The notes beneath the pieces were generated by a model. The model made no database searches and was not told the DNA's origin. It saw only the letters and a program-made list of their open reading frames with translations. The translations under genes and the position numbers were made by a program. 64,000 nucleotides of DNA from Sinomicrobium pectinilyticum (GTDB taxonomy: Bacteria > Bacteroidota > Bacteroidia > Flavobacteriales > Flavobacteriaceae): contig NZ_RJTM01000068.1 of assembly GCF_003725735.1 (NCBI RefSeq), positions 1 through 64,000 of the forward strand, in the 5' to 3' direction. Every line of letters begins with the position of its first letter. Position 1 is the stretch's first letter. This document shows, piece after piece, positions 51,483-58,938 of this stretch.

Positions 51483-53645
51483 ATGAATAAGACTTTGCGC
51501 TCCTGTACGAAGTTTCTCCTGTCTGTCGTTCTTCTTTTGAACCTTGTTTCCTGCCAGACGAATAAAGAGGCCGGGGGGTATTCGGCTTACCTGTTTACAT
51601 ACTTTACCGGGAACGGCCAGGGAGAAGAAGCCATCCGCTATGCCATAAGCAAAGACGGCTATAACTATTATGCCCTCAACAATGACGAACCTATCGTGGC
51701 GTCCGGAGAAATAAGCACTACAGGTGGCGTACGCGATCCGCATATCCTTCGCAAGGAAGATAACAGTGGTTTTTATATGGTGGTTACGGATTTACTGACC
51801 AAAAACGGCTGGAGCAATACGGCTATGGTCTTGATGAAGTCCGGCGATCTTATTGACTGGTCCGGTACCGTAATTGACATTCCGCAGACCTATCCGGAAT
51901 TTTCGGAGGTCCACCGGGTATGGGCACCCCAGACCATCTATGATGAGGCGAGGGGGAAATATATGGTATATTTTTCCATGCTGGAACCGGATAGCTATGA
52001 CAAGATCTATTATGCATATGTCAACGACGATTTTACTGCGTTGGAAGAAGCCCCCAAACAATTGTTTTTCAACCCGACCGAAAAAGCGTGTATTGACGGG
52101 GACATAGTTAAAAAAGATGGAAAATTCTACCTGTTCTACAAGACTGAAGGAGATACGGATAAAGGAATAAAAGTGGCGGTTTCCGATGCGCTGACCTCCG
52201 GGTACAAGCCGGAACCGGGCAATGTGGACCGGACGGATAAACCGGTGGAAGGTTCAGGAGTATTTAAACTGATAGGTACCGATACCTATATACTGATGTA
52301 TGATGTCTATACCAGCGGGGAGTACCAGTTTACCAAAAGTACTGATCTCAAAGAATTCGAGGTTGTCGATGAGCAGGTATCCATGAATTTCCATCCCCGG
52401 CATGGTACCGTTATCCCGATAACACAGGCAGAACTGGAACGTTTGCTCCGGAAATTCCCGTCACGTGATATCTCCCCGGTGCTGACCGCTTCCAACCCGG
52501 CCATCAAAACAAACAATATAGTAATAGACAGTAAAGAGAAAAGCATTTACCTGCCGGTAAAGGGCGGACATGACCTGTCCGCATTCGACCCTAGTTTCGT
52601 AACACTTCCCGGTACGGAAATACAGCCCGGTGGTGCCCGGGATTTCACCGAAGGAAATGTGGATTACCAATTGACATTTGGCGGCACCACCGAAGTTTAT
52701 AAAGTTGTTGCAGAGACAGCTAATAACCCGGTAGTAGAAGGCTACTATGCCGATCCCGAGATCATATATTCCGAAAAAGAAGGAAAGTTTTACCTCTATC
52801 CCACCAGTGACGGGTTTAACAACTGGTCCGGGACCTATTTTAAGACATTCTCTTCCGAAGACCTGGTAAACTGGAAAGACGAAGGCACGATTCTGGACCT
52901 TCGGGAAGACGTTCCCTGGACCGGTCGCAATGCCTGGGCCCCTGCGATGATAGAGAAAAAAACGGACGGGGCTTACAAATACTATTACTATTATACCGCA
53001 GCACAACAGATTGGTGTTGCCGTAAACGATGAACCTTTCGGGACGTTTAAGGATAAGGGGGAAGCTTTGATCTCGGAATTTCCGCAGGGCATAAAGAACG
53101 GCCAGAATATAGACCCGGATGTTTTCGAAGATCCGCAAACCGGGAAAAGTTACCTGTACTGGGGGAATGGTTTCATGGCTGTTACCGAATTGAATGAAGA
53201 CATGATGTCCGTCAAAAAAGGGACCACGAAAGTCATAACGCCCGATGAAACATTCCGTGAAGGGACAGAAGTGTTTTTCCGGGATGGCAAATATTATTTT
53301 CTGTGGTCCGAAGACGACACTCGCAGCCCGGATTACAAGGTAAGATATGCAATGGCCGACAGCCCGGTGGGGCCGTTGGAGATACCCCGAAACAACATTG
53401 TTATTCGGAAAGACGAAAAAAACAGGATACTCGCTACCGGGCATAACTCCGTGATACAGGTTCCAGGAAAAGACGAGTGGTATATTATTTACCATCGTTT
53501 CACCAGGCCCGGCGGGGAACGGATGGGAAGGGCGGCAGGTTTTCACCGTGAAGTATGTATAGACAGCCTGACGTTTGATGATAAGGGTTATATCAAAGAA
53601 GTCATACCAAGCCTGAAGGGAATTTCCGGTGTGGAAACGGATTAA
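51483..53645 (+). CDS. Double-domain GH43 glycoside hydrolase lipoprotein
   Basis: The ATG at 51483 gives a 720-residue lipoprotein (lipobox LVSC, Cys24). Two GH43-type propellers are present. The first (about 32-325) has a complete triad, Asp85 (GVRDPHI), Asp207 (CIDGDIV) and Glu256 (PVEGSGVF). After an Ig-like linker (about 330-415, AFDPSFVTLPGTEIQPGGARDF) the second (about 418-715) has Asp424 (YYADPEI), Asp546 (NIDPDVFED) and a Glu in FREGTEVFF (Glu593 or Glu596). Both domains look catalytically competent. In PUL 2 it probably removes arabinose or galactose branches, but the specificity is not readable. A weak TTG two codons upstream is an alternative start. Confidence 0.88.
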   Translation: MNKTLRSCTKFLLSVVLLLNLVSCQTNKEAGGYSAYLFTYFTGNGQGEEAIRYAISKDGYNYYALNNDEPIVASGEISTTGGVRDPHILRKEDNSGFYMVVTDLLTKNGWSNTAMVLMKSGDLIDWSGTVIDIPQTYPEFSEVHRVWAPQTIYDEARGKYMVYFSMLEPDSYDKIYYAYVNDDFTALEEAPKQLFFNPTEKACIDGDIVKKDGKFYLFYKTEGDTDKGIKVAVSDALTSGYKPEPGNVDRTDKPVEGSGVFKLIGTDTYILMYDVYTSGEYQFTKSTDLKEFEVVDEQVSMNFHPRHGTVIPITQAELERLLRKFPSRDISPVLTASNPAIKTNNIVIDSKEKSIYLPVKGGHDLSAFDPSFVTLPGTEIQPGGARDFTEGNVDYQLTFGGTTEVYKVVAETANNPVVEGYYADPEIIYSEKEGKFYLYPTSDGFNNWSGTYFKTFSSEDLVNWKDEGTILDLREDVPWTGRNAWAPAMIEKKTDGAYKYYYYYTAAQQIGVAVNDEPFGTFKDKGEALISEFPQGIKNGQNIDPDVFEDPQTGKSYLYWGNGFMAVTELNEDMMSVKKGTTKVITPDETFREGTEVFFRDGKYYFLWSEDDTRSPDYKVRYAMADSPVGPLEIPRNNIVIRKDEKNRILATGHNSVIQVPGKDEWYIIYHRFTRPGGERMGRAAGFHREVCIDSLTFDDKGYIKEVIPSLKGISGVETD

Positions 53646-53699
53646 CAGGGCCATAGCACATATGAACAGGTCCTGCGATGCAGGGAAAGACCGGCACAG

Positions 53700-53783
53700 G
53701 CATCAACTTTAATAGGATGGACGTCAACTTTTGTATGGGGGATGCCAACTTTTGTACAGGGGATACTAACTTTAGCTACGGGT
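53700..53783. repeat. Four tandem 21-bp repeats resembling LytTR boxes
   Basis: The core (C/T)AACTTT occurs at 53704, 53725, 53746 and 53767, exactly 21 bp apart. Read on the minus strand the four boxes are AAAGTTGAT, AAAGTTGAC, AAAGTTGGC and AAAGTTAGT. The published LytTR consensus is [TA][AC][CA]GTTN[AG][TG], with 12-13 bp between 9-bp boxes. Boxes 1 and 4 match fully, the other two miss only the last base. The array lies about 90 bases beyond the 3' end of the Cache-LytTR gene. Confidence 0.7.
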
Positions 53784-53871
53784 ATCCTGCTATGACGAAC
53801 TGTTTGAAGTTAGAAACCATTCATCCAGCATTATCAGGATGTCACGCCCGGGTTTATGATCAATCATCCTT

Positions 53872-55002
53872 TTATCCCCTTAACCACTGCTTGAATTCCG
53901 AAGCCTTGTTTTTACTTATGATGATGTCGATAGGCGACCTGGGGCTGACCTCTATTTTCAATTGGTTGTTCCCGTATTTGTAGATTTTATCAATGCTGTT
54001 GATCGAGAGGATGAAACGGCGGTTTGCCCGGAAAAACAGCGAACTGTCCAGGTCGGAGTAAACTTCTTCCAGGCTGTTGTTACTGTGAAAGATCCTGCCG
54101 TCCCTGCAACAAATATGGGTAACGGTATTCTCCATGTATATAAAGGCGATGTTCTCCGGCTCTATAGAAACGATCTCATCTTTCACATAAGTCAATAACC
54201 TTTTTTTGACAAAATTGTTTTCCTGGCTTTCTTCCGGATCATTTTTACCTGTGTTTTCCTTATCCTCCATTTTCTGTTTGTACAGGATGAGGTCGTGGTT
54301 CAGCCGGGAAAGGGTGACGATCTCCCTGGATAGCCCTTCGTTCTTTATTTCCAGTCCTTTTTCGTATCGCCTGCTGATAAGGCGTACCATAAACAGGGAC
54401 ATCAATACGATCAGCATGCCCGAAACGGCATAGGCAACGATAAAATTGCTCTTCAACCGCTGCATTCGCCCTTTAATATGGTCTATGTTGGCATGGGCAG
54501 CGACGATCCAATCCGTATTTTTCACCGGGTAGAGGTAAATGATCTCCGAACCCCTTCCTTCATCCGAAAATTCACGGATACCTCCCGTTTCCTTTTTTTG
54601 TTTCAGGAGGTTGTACAGGTCGTAAGGGTCCGGCTCCGTATATACGGCCGGCTGTACGAAAGACTCTTCCGGCAATATCTGCTGCCCTATCTTTTCCGGG
54701 TTGGGATGACAGATCTCCACTCCCGACCAGTTGAACATGCATACAAAACCCGATTCCATACTCGTATTTTCCAGGCTCCTTTGCAGGTTGTCGATCACCT
54801 GCTCCTTAGACAGGCCGTTCTCCAGCTGGAACTGTACGAGGGAGGAAACTTCACTTGCCTCCCGTTTGCTCGATTCGATCTGCGTCTGCAAAAAGTGATT
54901 GGTAGATATCTCCAGCAGGTAGTTCATACTAAAATAACCTACGATAAAGGTTACGATAGCAAGGCCTAAAAAAGTAAAGAAATAGACTTGGTCTTTTTTC
55001 AT
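53872..55002 (-). CDS. Membrane-bound Cache-LytTR transcriptional regulator
   Basis: This 376-residue protein appears to be a one-component membrane regulator. A first membrane helix (about 7-30) is followed by a periplasmic single Cache-like sensor (about 31-180, including FVCMFNWSGVEICHPNPEKIG and IIYLYPVKNTDWIVAAHANID). A second helix (about 186-208), a cytoplasmic coiled coil (about 210-250) and a C-terminal LytTR DNA-binding domain (about 268-374, with NIAFIYMENTVTHICCRDG and FFRANRRFILSINSIDKI) complete it. There is no kinase or receiver domain. LytTR domains normally bind direct repeats of about 21-22 bp. The gene is divergent from the Yx(FWY)xxD lipoprotein gene, a likely target. Confidence 0.85.
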   Translation of the reverse strand: MKKDQVYFFTFLGLAIVTFIVGYFSMNYLLEISTNHFLQTQIESSKREASEVSSLVQFQLENGLSKEQVIDNLQRSLENTSMESGFVCMFNWSGVEICHPNPEKIGQQILPEESFVQPAVYTEPDPYDLYNLLKQKKETGGIREFSDEGRGSEIIYLYPVKNTDWIVAAHANIDHIKGRMQRLKSNFIVAYAVSGMLIVLMSLFMVRLISRRYEKGLEIKNEGLSREIVTLSRLNHDLILYKQKMEDKENTGKNDPEESQENNFVKKRLLTYVKDEIVSIEPENIAFIYMENTVTHICCRDGRIFHSNNSLEEVYSDLDSSLFFRANRRFILSINSIDKIYKYGNNQLKIEVSPRSPIDIIISKNKASEFKQWLRG

Positions 55003-55206
55003 ACAAAGGGTAGTATTTTACGACGTGCAAAATACGGATTTTAAGAAAAACTTAACAAATTAAACAGGAAGATTATTTCCCCAGGTACATTTAACCGCGT
55101 TTTTTCCTTTTTATACACCATTTTTTCCCTCTCGTTAAAGTTTATTATGTGTAATGATTTTGATTTCAGTTAATTTGGTGTGTTAAAACTAAAATAAATT
55201 TAAGCC

Positions 55207-56076
55207 ATGAAAAAACTCTTCTTTTTACTGACAGCTGCTGTTTTTACCCTTTATTCCTGTAGTAGCGATGATGATTCTTCTTCTACGCCGGATCCGGACC
55301 CCACAGGGAACAGCATTCAACTGACAGAAAATTCCGAACACGGAATGATCCTTACCGATAATGAAGGAATGACCCTGTATTTCTTTTCCGATGATTCCGG
55401 TGAGGTGTCTACCTGTACAGAAGGGTGCCTGAGCGTCTGGCCCGTATTCTATGCCGGAGACATTACCGTGGACGAAGGACTGGATGCTGATGACTTTGCA
55501 ACCATAACACGGGGTGACGGAGAAAAACAGACCACCTACAAAGGATGGCCGTTATACTATTTTGCGAACGATAGTGAGGCCGGGGATGTTAACGGAGACG
55601 GGGTAGGCGATATATGGTACGTTGCCAAACCCGATTATTCGCTGATGTACGTCCACGCCCAATTGGTAGGGCATGACGGCAAAAACTACATTGTGGATGC
55701 TGAGGGAAATTATGTAGAAGGAGTAGGCGATACCTTCTATATTACCGATCCGGAGGGAAATACCCTGTATGCGTTTATAAATGATACGAAGGACAATAAT
55801 AATTTTACAAACGAGGATTTCTCCAATGATGCCGTATGGCCTGTTTTTCATTTAGACCTGGACAGGCTCCCCAGTATACTGAACGCGGATGATTTTAACA
55901 CCATCAGCGTCCACGGAGAGCGCGATCAATTGACGTATAAAGGCTGGCCCATGTATTATTTTGGACAGGATGAAGCCAAGGGCGATAACAAGGGGATCAG
56001 CTTCCCGAACCCCGGGGTATGGCCCATAGTGAACACCGGATCTGCCGAAGCCCCGGAAGCTAGTAACAAGGGATAA
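55207..56076 (+). CDS. Lipoprotein with tandem Yx(FWY)xxD repeats (COG4315 type)
   Basis: This 289-residue lipoprotein (lipobox LYSC, Cys18) contains two copies of a repeat of about 130 residues. Each has a Y-x-(FWY)-x-x-D motif near its start (LYFFSDD, LYAFIND), a (V)WPVF segment, an ADDF.TI stretch, TYKGWP and a second Y-x-F motif (LYYFAND, MYYFGQD), giving four motif copies. The first copy has the CxxxC pair (Cys70, Cys74, STCTEGC) typical of COG4315 proteins; the second copy lacks it. The role of COG4315 proteins is unknown, although the surrounding cytochrome and YceI genes suggest redox or envelope stress. The divergent LytTR regulator starts 204 bases away. Confidence 0.85.
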   Translation: MKKLFFLLTAAVFTLYSCSSDDDSSSTPDPDPTGNSIQLTENSEHGMILTDNEGMTLYFFSDDSGEVSTCTEGCLSVWPVFYAGDITVDEGLDADDFATITRGDGEKQTTYKGWPLYYFANDSEAGDVNGDGVGDIWYVAKPDYSLMYVHAQLVGHDGKNYIVDAEGNYVEGVGDTFYITDPEGNTLYAFINDTKDNNNFTNEDFSNDAVWPVFHLDLDRLPSILNADDFNTISVHGERDQLTYKGWPMYYFGQDEAKGDNKGISFPNPGVWPIVNTGSAEAPEASNKG

Positions 56077-56093
56077 CGTAAATAATTCTAAAA

Positions 56094-56250
56094 AAGAGAG
56101 AACTAAAAAGTCCCGAACTTCTGTTAAAACCACAAAGCAGGCACAAAGAAACTAAAAAGTTAAATATATCGTAATCAAACGCTTATTCCTTTGTGAGTTT
56201 TGTGTATTCTTTGCTGACTTTGTGGTTAAAAATCTTTTTAGTTCCCTCTT
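56094..56250. repeat. Large imperfect inverted-repeat element
   Basis: AAGAGAGAACTAAAAAG (56094-56110) and CTTTTTAGTTCCCTCTT (56234-56250) are inverted with one mismatch. Inner arms AACCACAAAG (56128-56137) and CTTTGTGGTT (about 56217-56226) extend the pairing. The element fills the gap between the lipoprotein and cytochrome genes and could be a non-autonomous palindromic element or a structured 3' region. Confidence 0.5.
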
Positions 56251-56270
56251 CCATCTTATTTTAATGATCC

Positions 56271-56621
56271 ATGATACCAGAAATTATAAAAAAAACCTGT
56301 ATTCCGGCCCTTTTTCTGCTTATAGCGGTTATGACCTCCTGCGAGTATAATGTGGAGGAGGAAGATATGGTGGAACCTTTATGCGATCCTGATATCTCAT
56401 TCGCTGCCACAATAAGGCCTATAATTGACAATAGCTGCATACAATGCCATAACGGTTCGGGGCATCCGCTGGATTTCCGCAATTTTACCGTGGTAAAGAA
56501 CAATGCCGAAAAGATTAAGGAGCTCACCCAGGCGAGGATCATGCCGTTGCAGGGATCGTTGACTTCGGAAGAGATTGCCCTCATAGCGTGCTGGGTGGAC
56601 AACGGGGCCCCGGACAATTAA
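56271..56621 (+). CDS. Monoheme cytochrome c lipoprotein
   Basis: This 116-residue lipoprotein (lipobox VMTSC, Cys24) has a heme c attachment motif Cys56-x-x-Cys59-His60 (SCIQCHNGSG). A likely axial methionine is Met91 in ARIMPLQGSL. The C-terminal helix EEIALIACWVDNGAPDN is typical of small cytochrome c domains. Such proteins accept or pass on electrons at the outer face of the inner membrane or in the outer membrane. It is followed after 12 bases by the OB-fold gene and forms an operon with YceI. It has no partner oxidase in view. Confidence 0.85.
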   Translation: MIPEIIKKTCIPALFLLIAVMTSCEYNVEEEDMVEPLCDPDISFAATIRPIIDNSCIQCHNGSGHPLDFRNFTVVKNNAEKIKELTQARIMPLQGSLTSEEIALIACWVDNGAPDN

Positions 56622-56633
56622 AACTGAAAGTCT

Positions 56634-57065
56634 ATGAATAGCATAAAACGTTCTGTCTATATCTCGGGCATAATCATAGCTGCCGGCATTTTGATAGGGG
56701 CCGTGATCTTTATGAAGCAGTATAACAAACCCCATACCGATGTGCATAGTGCTGATCCGGACTATACCCTTACGGCAACATCCCTGTTAGAGGTATTTAA
56801 AACCGATGAAACAAGTGCCAACAGCCTGTACCTGGACAAGATATTACAGGTAGAAGGCGTAATAAAAGATATCAGCGCGGTCGATGGTAACAGCATTATT
56901 ACCCTCGGGGTGGAAAATTCCGGAGAGAGCATTATATGCAACATGTATCCCACCGAAAACAAAAAGGTCCTTGGTTTGCATAAGGGACAAAAGATAACGG
57001 TAAAAGGAATATGCACCGGCTTTTTGCTGGATGTTATCCTGGTCAGGGCAGTAATCAGCAGTTGA
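56634..57065 (+). CDS. Membrane-anchored OB-fold (tRNA_anti-like) protein
   Basis: This 143-residue protein has one N-terminal membrane helix (about 8-28, YISGIIIAAGILIGAVIF) and a periplasmic OB-fold of the tRNA_anti-like family (about 55-142). The strands include YLDKILQVEGVIKDISAVDG, SIITLGVENSGESIIC and KVLGLHKGQKITVKGICTGF, ending with DVILVRAVI. OB folds of this family bind ligands or partner proteins outside the cytoplasm, so nucleic-acid binding is not implied. It sits between the cytochrome and YceI genes with 12- and 17-base gaps, and so is almost certainly co-transcribed. Confidence 0.8.
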   Translation: MNSIKRSVYISGIIIAAGILIGAVIFMKQYNKPHTDVHSADPDYTLTATSLLEVFKTDETSANSLYLDKILQVEGVIKDISAVDGNSIITLGVENSGESIICNMYPTENKKVLGLHKGQKITVKGICTGFLLDVILVRAVISS

Positions 57066-57082
57066 AAATAATAACAAGCAAA

Positions 57083-57631
57083 ATGTATAGCAGATTTATA
57101 GTACTACTGGTTTTTATAAGTTGTAACTCCTTACTGTTTTCCCAGGAAAAATATCTTACCAGGCAGGGAGAAGTCTCTTTCTATTCCCATACCCCGGTAG
57201 AAGATATCAAGGCAGAGAACAAACAGGTATTGAGTATAGTGGACCTTGCTTCCGGCGAAGTTGCCATAAACATACTGATGAAATCATTCCTTTTCGAAAA
57301 GGCCCTCATGCAGGAACATTTCAATGAAAATTATGTGGAATCCGACAAGTTCCCCAAAGCCACTTTTACAGGAAAGATAAATAACCTCGCGGAAGTGCTT
57401 TCCGGAGACAATCATGTGGCCGAGGTAAGGGGGAGACTGACGATCCATGGCATTACAAAACCCGTGGAAATCGAAGCCAAGGCCAATATAGAGGGAGATA
57501 AAGTAATCCTGAAGGGAAAGTTCATGATCGCCGTTGCGGATTATGACATAAAAATACCCGCTATCGTCAGGAATAATATCGCCAGGGAAGTAGAGGTTTC
57601 CTTTAAGCTCGAACACCTGCCTTATAATTAA
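57083..57631 (+). CDS. YceI-family periplasmic protein
   Basis: The ATG at 57083 gives 182 residues with a signal peptide ending near LLFSQ. An earlier start would read into the previous gene. The mature part is a YceI lipocalin-like barrel: YLTRQGEVSFYSHTP, then VAINILMKSFLFEKALMQEHF, NYVESDKFPKATFTGKI, VRGRLTIHGITKPVEIEA and GKFMIAVADYDIKIPAIV. YceI proteins bind hydrophobic isoprenoid or fatty ligands. It ends the cytochrome / OB-fold / YceI operon, which commonly appears in Bacteroidota with DUF5777 proteins. Confidence 0.92.
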   Translation: MYSRFIVLLVFISCNSLLFSQEKYLTRQGEVSFYSHTPVEDIKAENKQVLSIVDLASGEVAINILMKSFLFEKALMQEHFNENYVESDKFPKATFTGKINNLAEVLSGDNHVAEVRGRLTIHGITKPVEIEAKANIEGDKVILKGKFMIAVADYDIKIPAIVRNNIAREVEVSFKLEHLPYN

Positions 57632-57638
57632 TGAGTCA

Positions 57639-57729
57639 ATGAGCAAATGTGCCAATTAGTGATATATTAATTGATTGACGGATTAGGACGGCTCATTATT
57701 ACATTATCGAATTTTCCCAATGGCACATT
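57639..57729. repeat. Inverted-repeat intergenic element upstream of the DUF5777 gene
   Basis: AATGTGCCA (57646-57654) is inverted as TGGCACATT (57721-57729), and AATGAGC near 57639 is inverted as GCTCATT (57691-57697). AT-rich sequence lies between. Similar degenerate AATGTGCCAAT-type palindromes are common in flavobacterial intergenic DNA (recalled). Confidence 0.4.
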
Positions 57730-57758
57730 AAATAAAAACTTTTAACCTATTAAAATCA

Positions 57759-58670
57759 ATGAAAAAAACAATATTCATATTGCTCTTCCTGTGTGTTTAC
57801 ACCCAGGTTTCCGGCCAGGACCTTATGGAGATACTGGACGAAGAGACCCCGGAAAATAAAGAGTATGTAAGTGCTGCATTCAAAGGCACCCGGATTATCA
57901 ATGGGCATTCCATAGAAAACCGTAAAAAAGGCGTTCTGGAATTTCTCATTTCCCACCGTTTCGGCCGGATCAATGACGGTATAGACGAATTGTTCGGGTT
58001 GGATGATTCCAATATCCGCTTTGCCCTGGAGTATGCCTTTACCGATGATCTGATGCTGGGAATAGGAAGGAGTTCTTTCGAAAAGACTTATGACGGTTTT
58101 GCAAAATACAAGTTGCTGAAGCAGGCCACGGGGAAAGAACCGTTCCCGTTAAGCGTATCCCTTTTTGGCAGTGTTGCCTGGAAGACGCTTAAGGATTACG
58201 AACCGGAAGACAAGCCCGATTTCAGCGACCGCCTGTTCTATGCCACCCAGGTACTCATCGCCCGGAAATTTAACGAAAACCTTTCCCTGCAACTTTCCCC
58301 TACCTACGTGCACCGGAATACGGTTACAATAGACGCCGACCCCCATGATATCTTTGCCATTGGGACGGGAGGCCGTTATAAACTGAGCAAGAGGGTATCT
58401 GTCAATGCCGAGTATTTTTATACCATTAATCCCCTGAAGTCCGTGGATACCAAAAATGCTTTCGCCCTGAGTGTGGATATAGAAACGGGCGGACATGTGT
58501 TCCAGCTCATGGTTTCCAATGCCATTACCATGATCGAAAAAGCGTTTATCACGGAAACAACAGACGATTTTTTTAAGGGAGATATTCATTTCGGATTTAA
58601 TATCTCCAGAGCCTTTCAGATCGGTAACAAACGCCGCAAAACTCCGGAGGAAGACGAAAAAGAATGGTAG
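57759..58670 (+). CDS. DUF5777-family beta-barrel outer-membrane protein
   Basis: This 303-residue protein has a signal peptide (MKKTIFILLFLCVYTQVSGQ) and then a helical start (DLMEILDEETPENKEYVSAAFKG). Antiparallel strands typical of a small barrel follow: GVLEFLISHRFGRINDG, IRFALEYAFTDDLMLGIGRS, FEKTYDGFAKYKLLKQ and HVFQLMVSNAITM. The FKGTRIINGHSIENRKKG signature resembles DUF5777 (recalled). The family often lies next to YceI and cytochrome genes, as here. It probably forms an outer-membrane component of that module. The gene starts 127 bases after YceI, past an inverted-repeat element. Confidence 0.82.
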   Translation: MKKTIFILLFLCVYTQVSGQDLMEILDEETPENKEYVSAAFKGTRIINGHSIENRKKGVLEFLISHRFGRINDGIDELFGLDDSNIRFALEYAFTDDLMLGIGRSSFEKTYDGFAKYKLLKQATGKEPFPLSVSLFGSVAWKTLKDYEPEDKPDFSDRLFYATQVLIARKFNENLSLQLSPTYVHRNTVTIDADPHDIFAIGTGGRYKLSKRVSVNAEYFYTINPLKSVDTKNAFALSVDIETGGHVFQLMVSNAITMIEKAFITETTDDFFKGDIHFGFNISRAFQIGNKRRKTPEEDEKEW

Positions 58671-58717
58671 AAACGGAGGTTAAGGAACAAATGAAAATTC
58701 TCCGGTTAAATCCAGGT

Positions 58718-58752
58718 AAAAAGAGGTCATCTGAAAAGGTGGCCTCTTTTTT
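58718..58752 (+). terminator. Intrinsic terminator after the DUF5777 gene
   Basis: AAAAGAGGTCA pairs with TGGCCTCTTTT over 11 bp, with one G-U pair. The loop has 10 bases and the right arm ends in six T. It closes the redox-like gene set. Confidence 0.85.
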
Positions 58753-58938
58753 AGTTTGTGATGGTAGTGTTAACGTATGGCTTCAACGGGCATTTATCCC
58801 ATAGCGTATGACACCATGCCTCTTTATATGAGCCTCTTAATACCCCGATAACCAGGTGGTCGAATGACGGATAACTTCGCCCCACTATTTTACATTTTCT
58901 TAAAGTTTGGTTAGTGTAAATTTTTATTCCTTTGTGGA

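Noticed and set aside
52461-53654. Antisense open frame (397 codons) inside the double GH43 gene
   Set aside because: It mirrors the coding strand and has no recognisable domain or signal; the GH43 frame has full catalytic motifs.
53678-53983. Open frame in which the 21-bp array would encode heptapeptide repeats (DVNFCMG, DANFCTG, DTNFSYG)
   Set aside because: It runs into the antisense of the LytTR gene and lacks other protein features. It remains an alternative origin of the period, but the LytTR-box match seems a better explanation.
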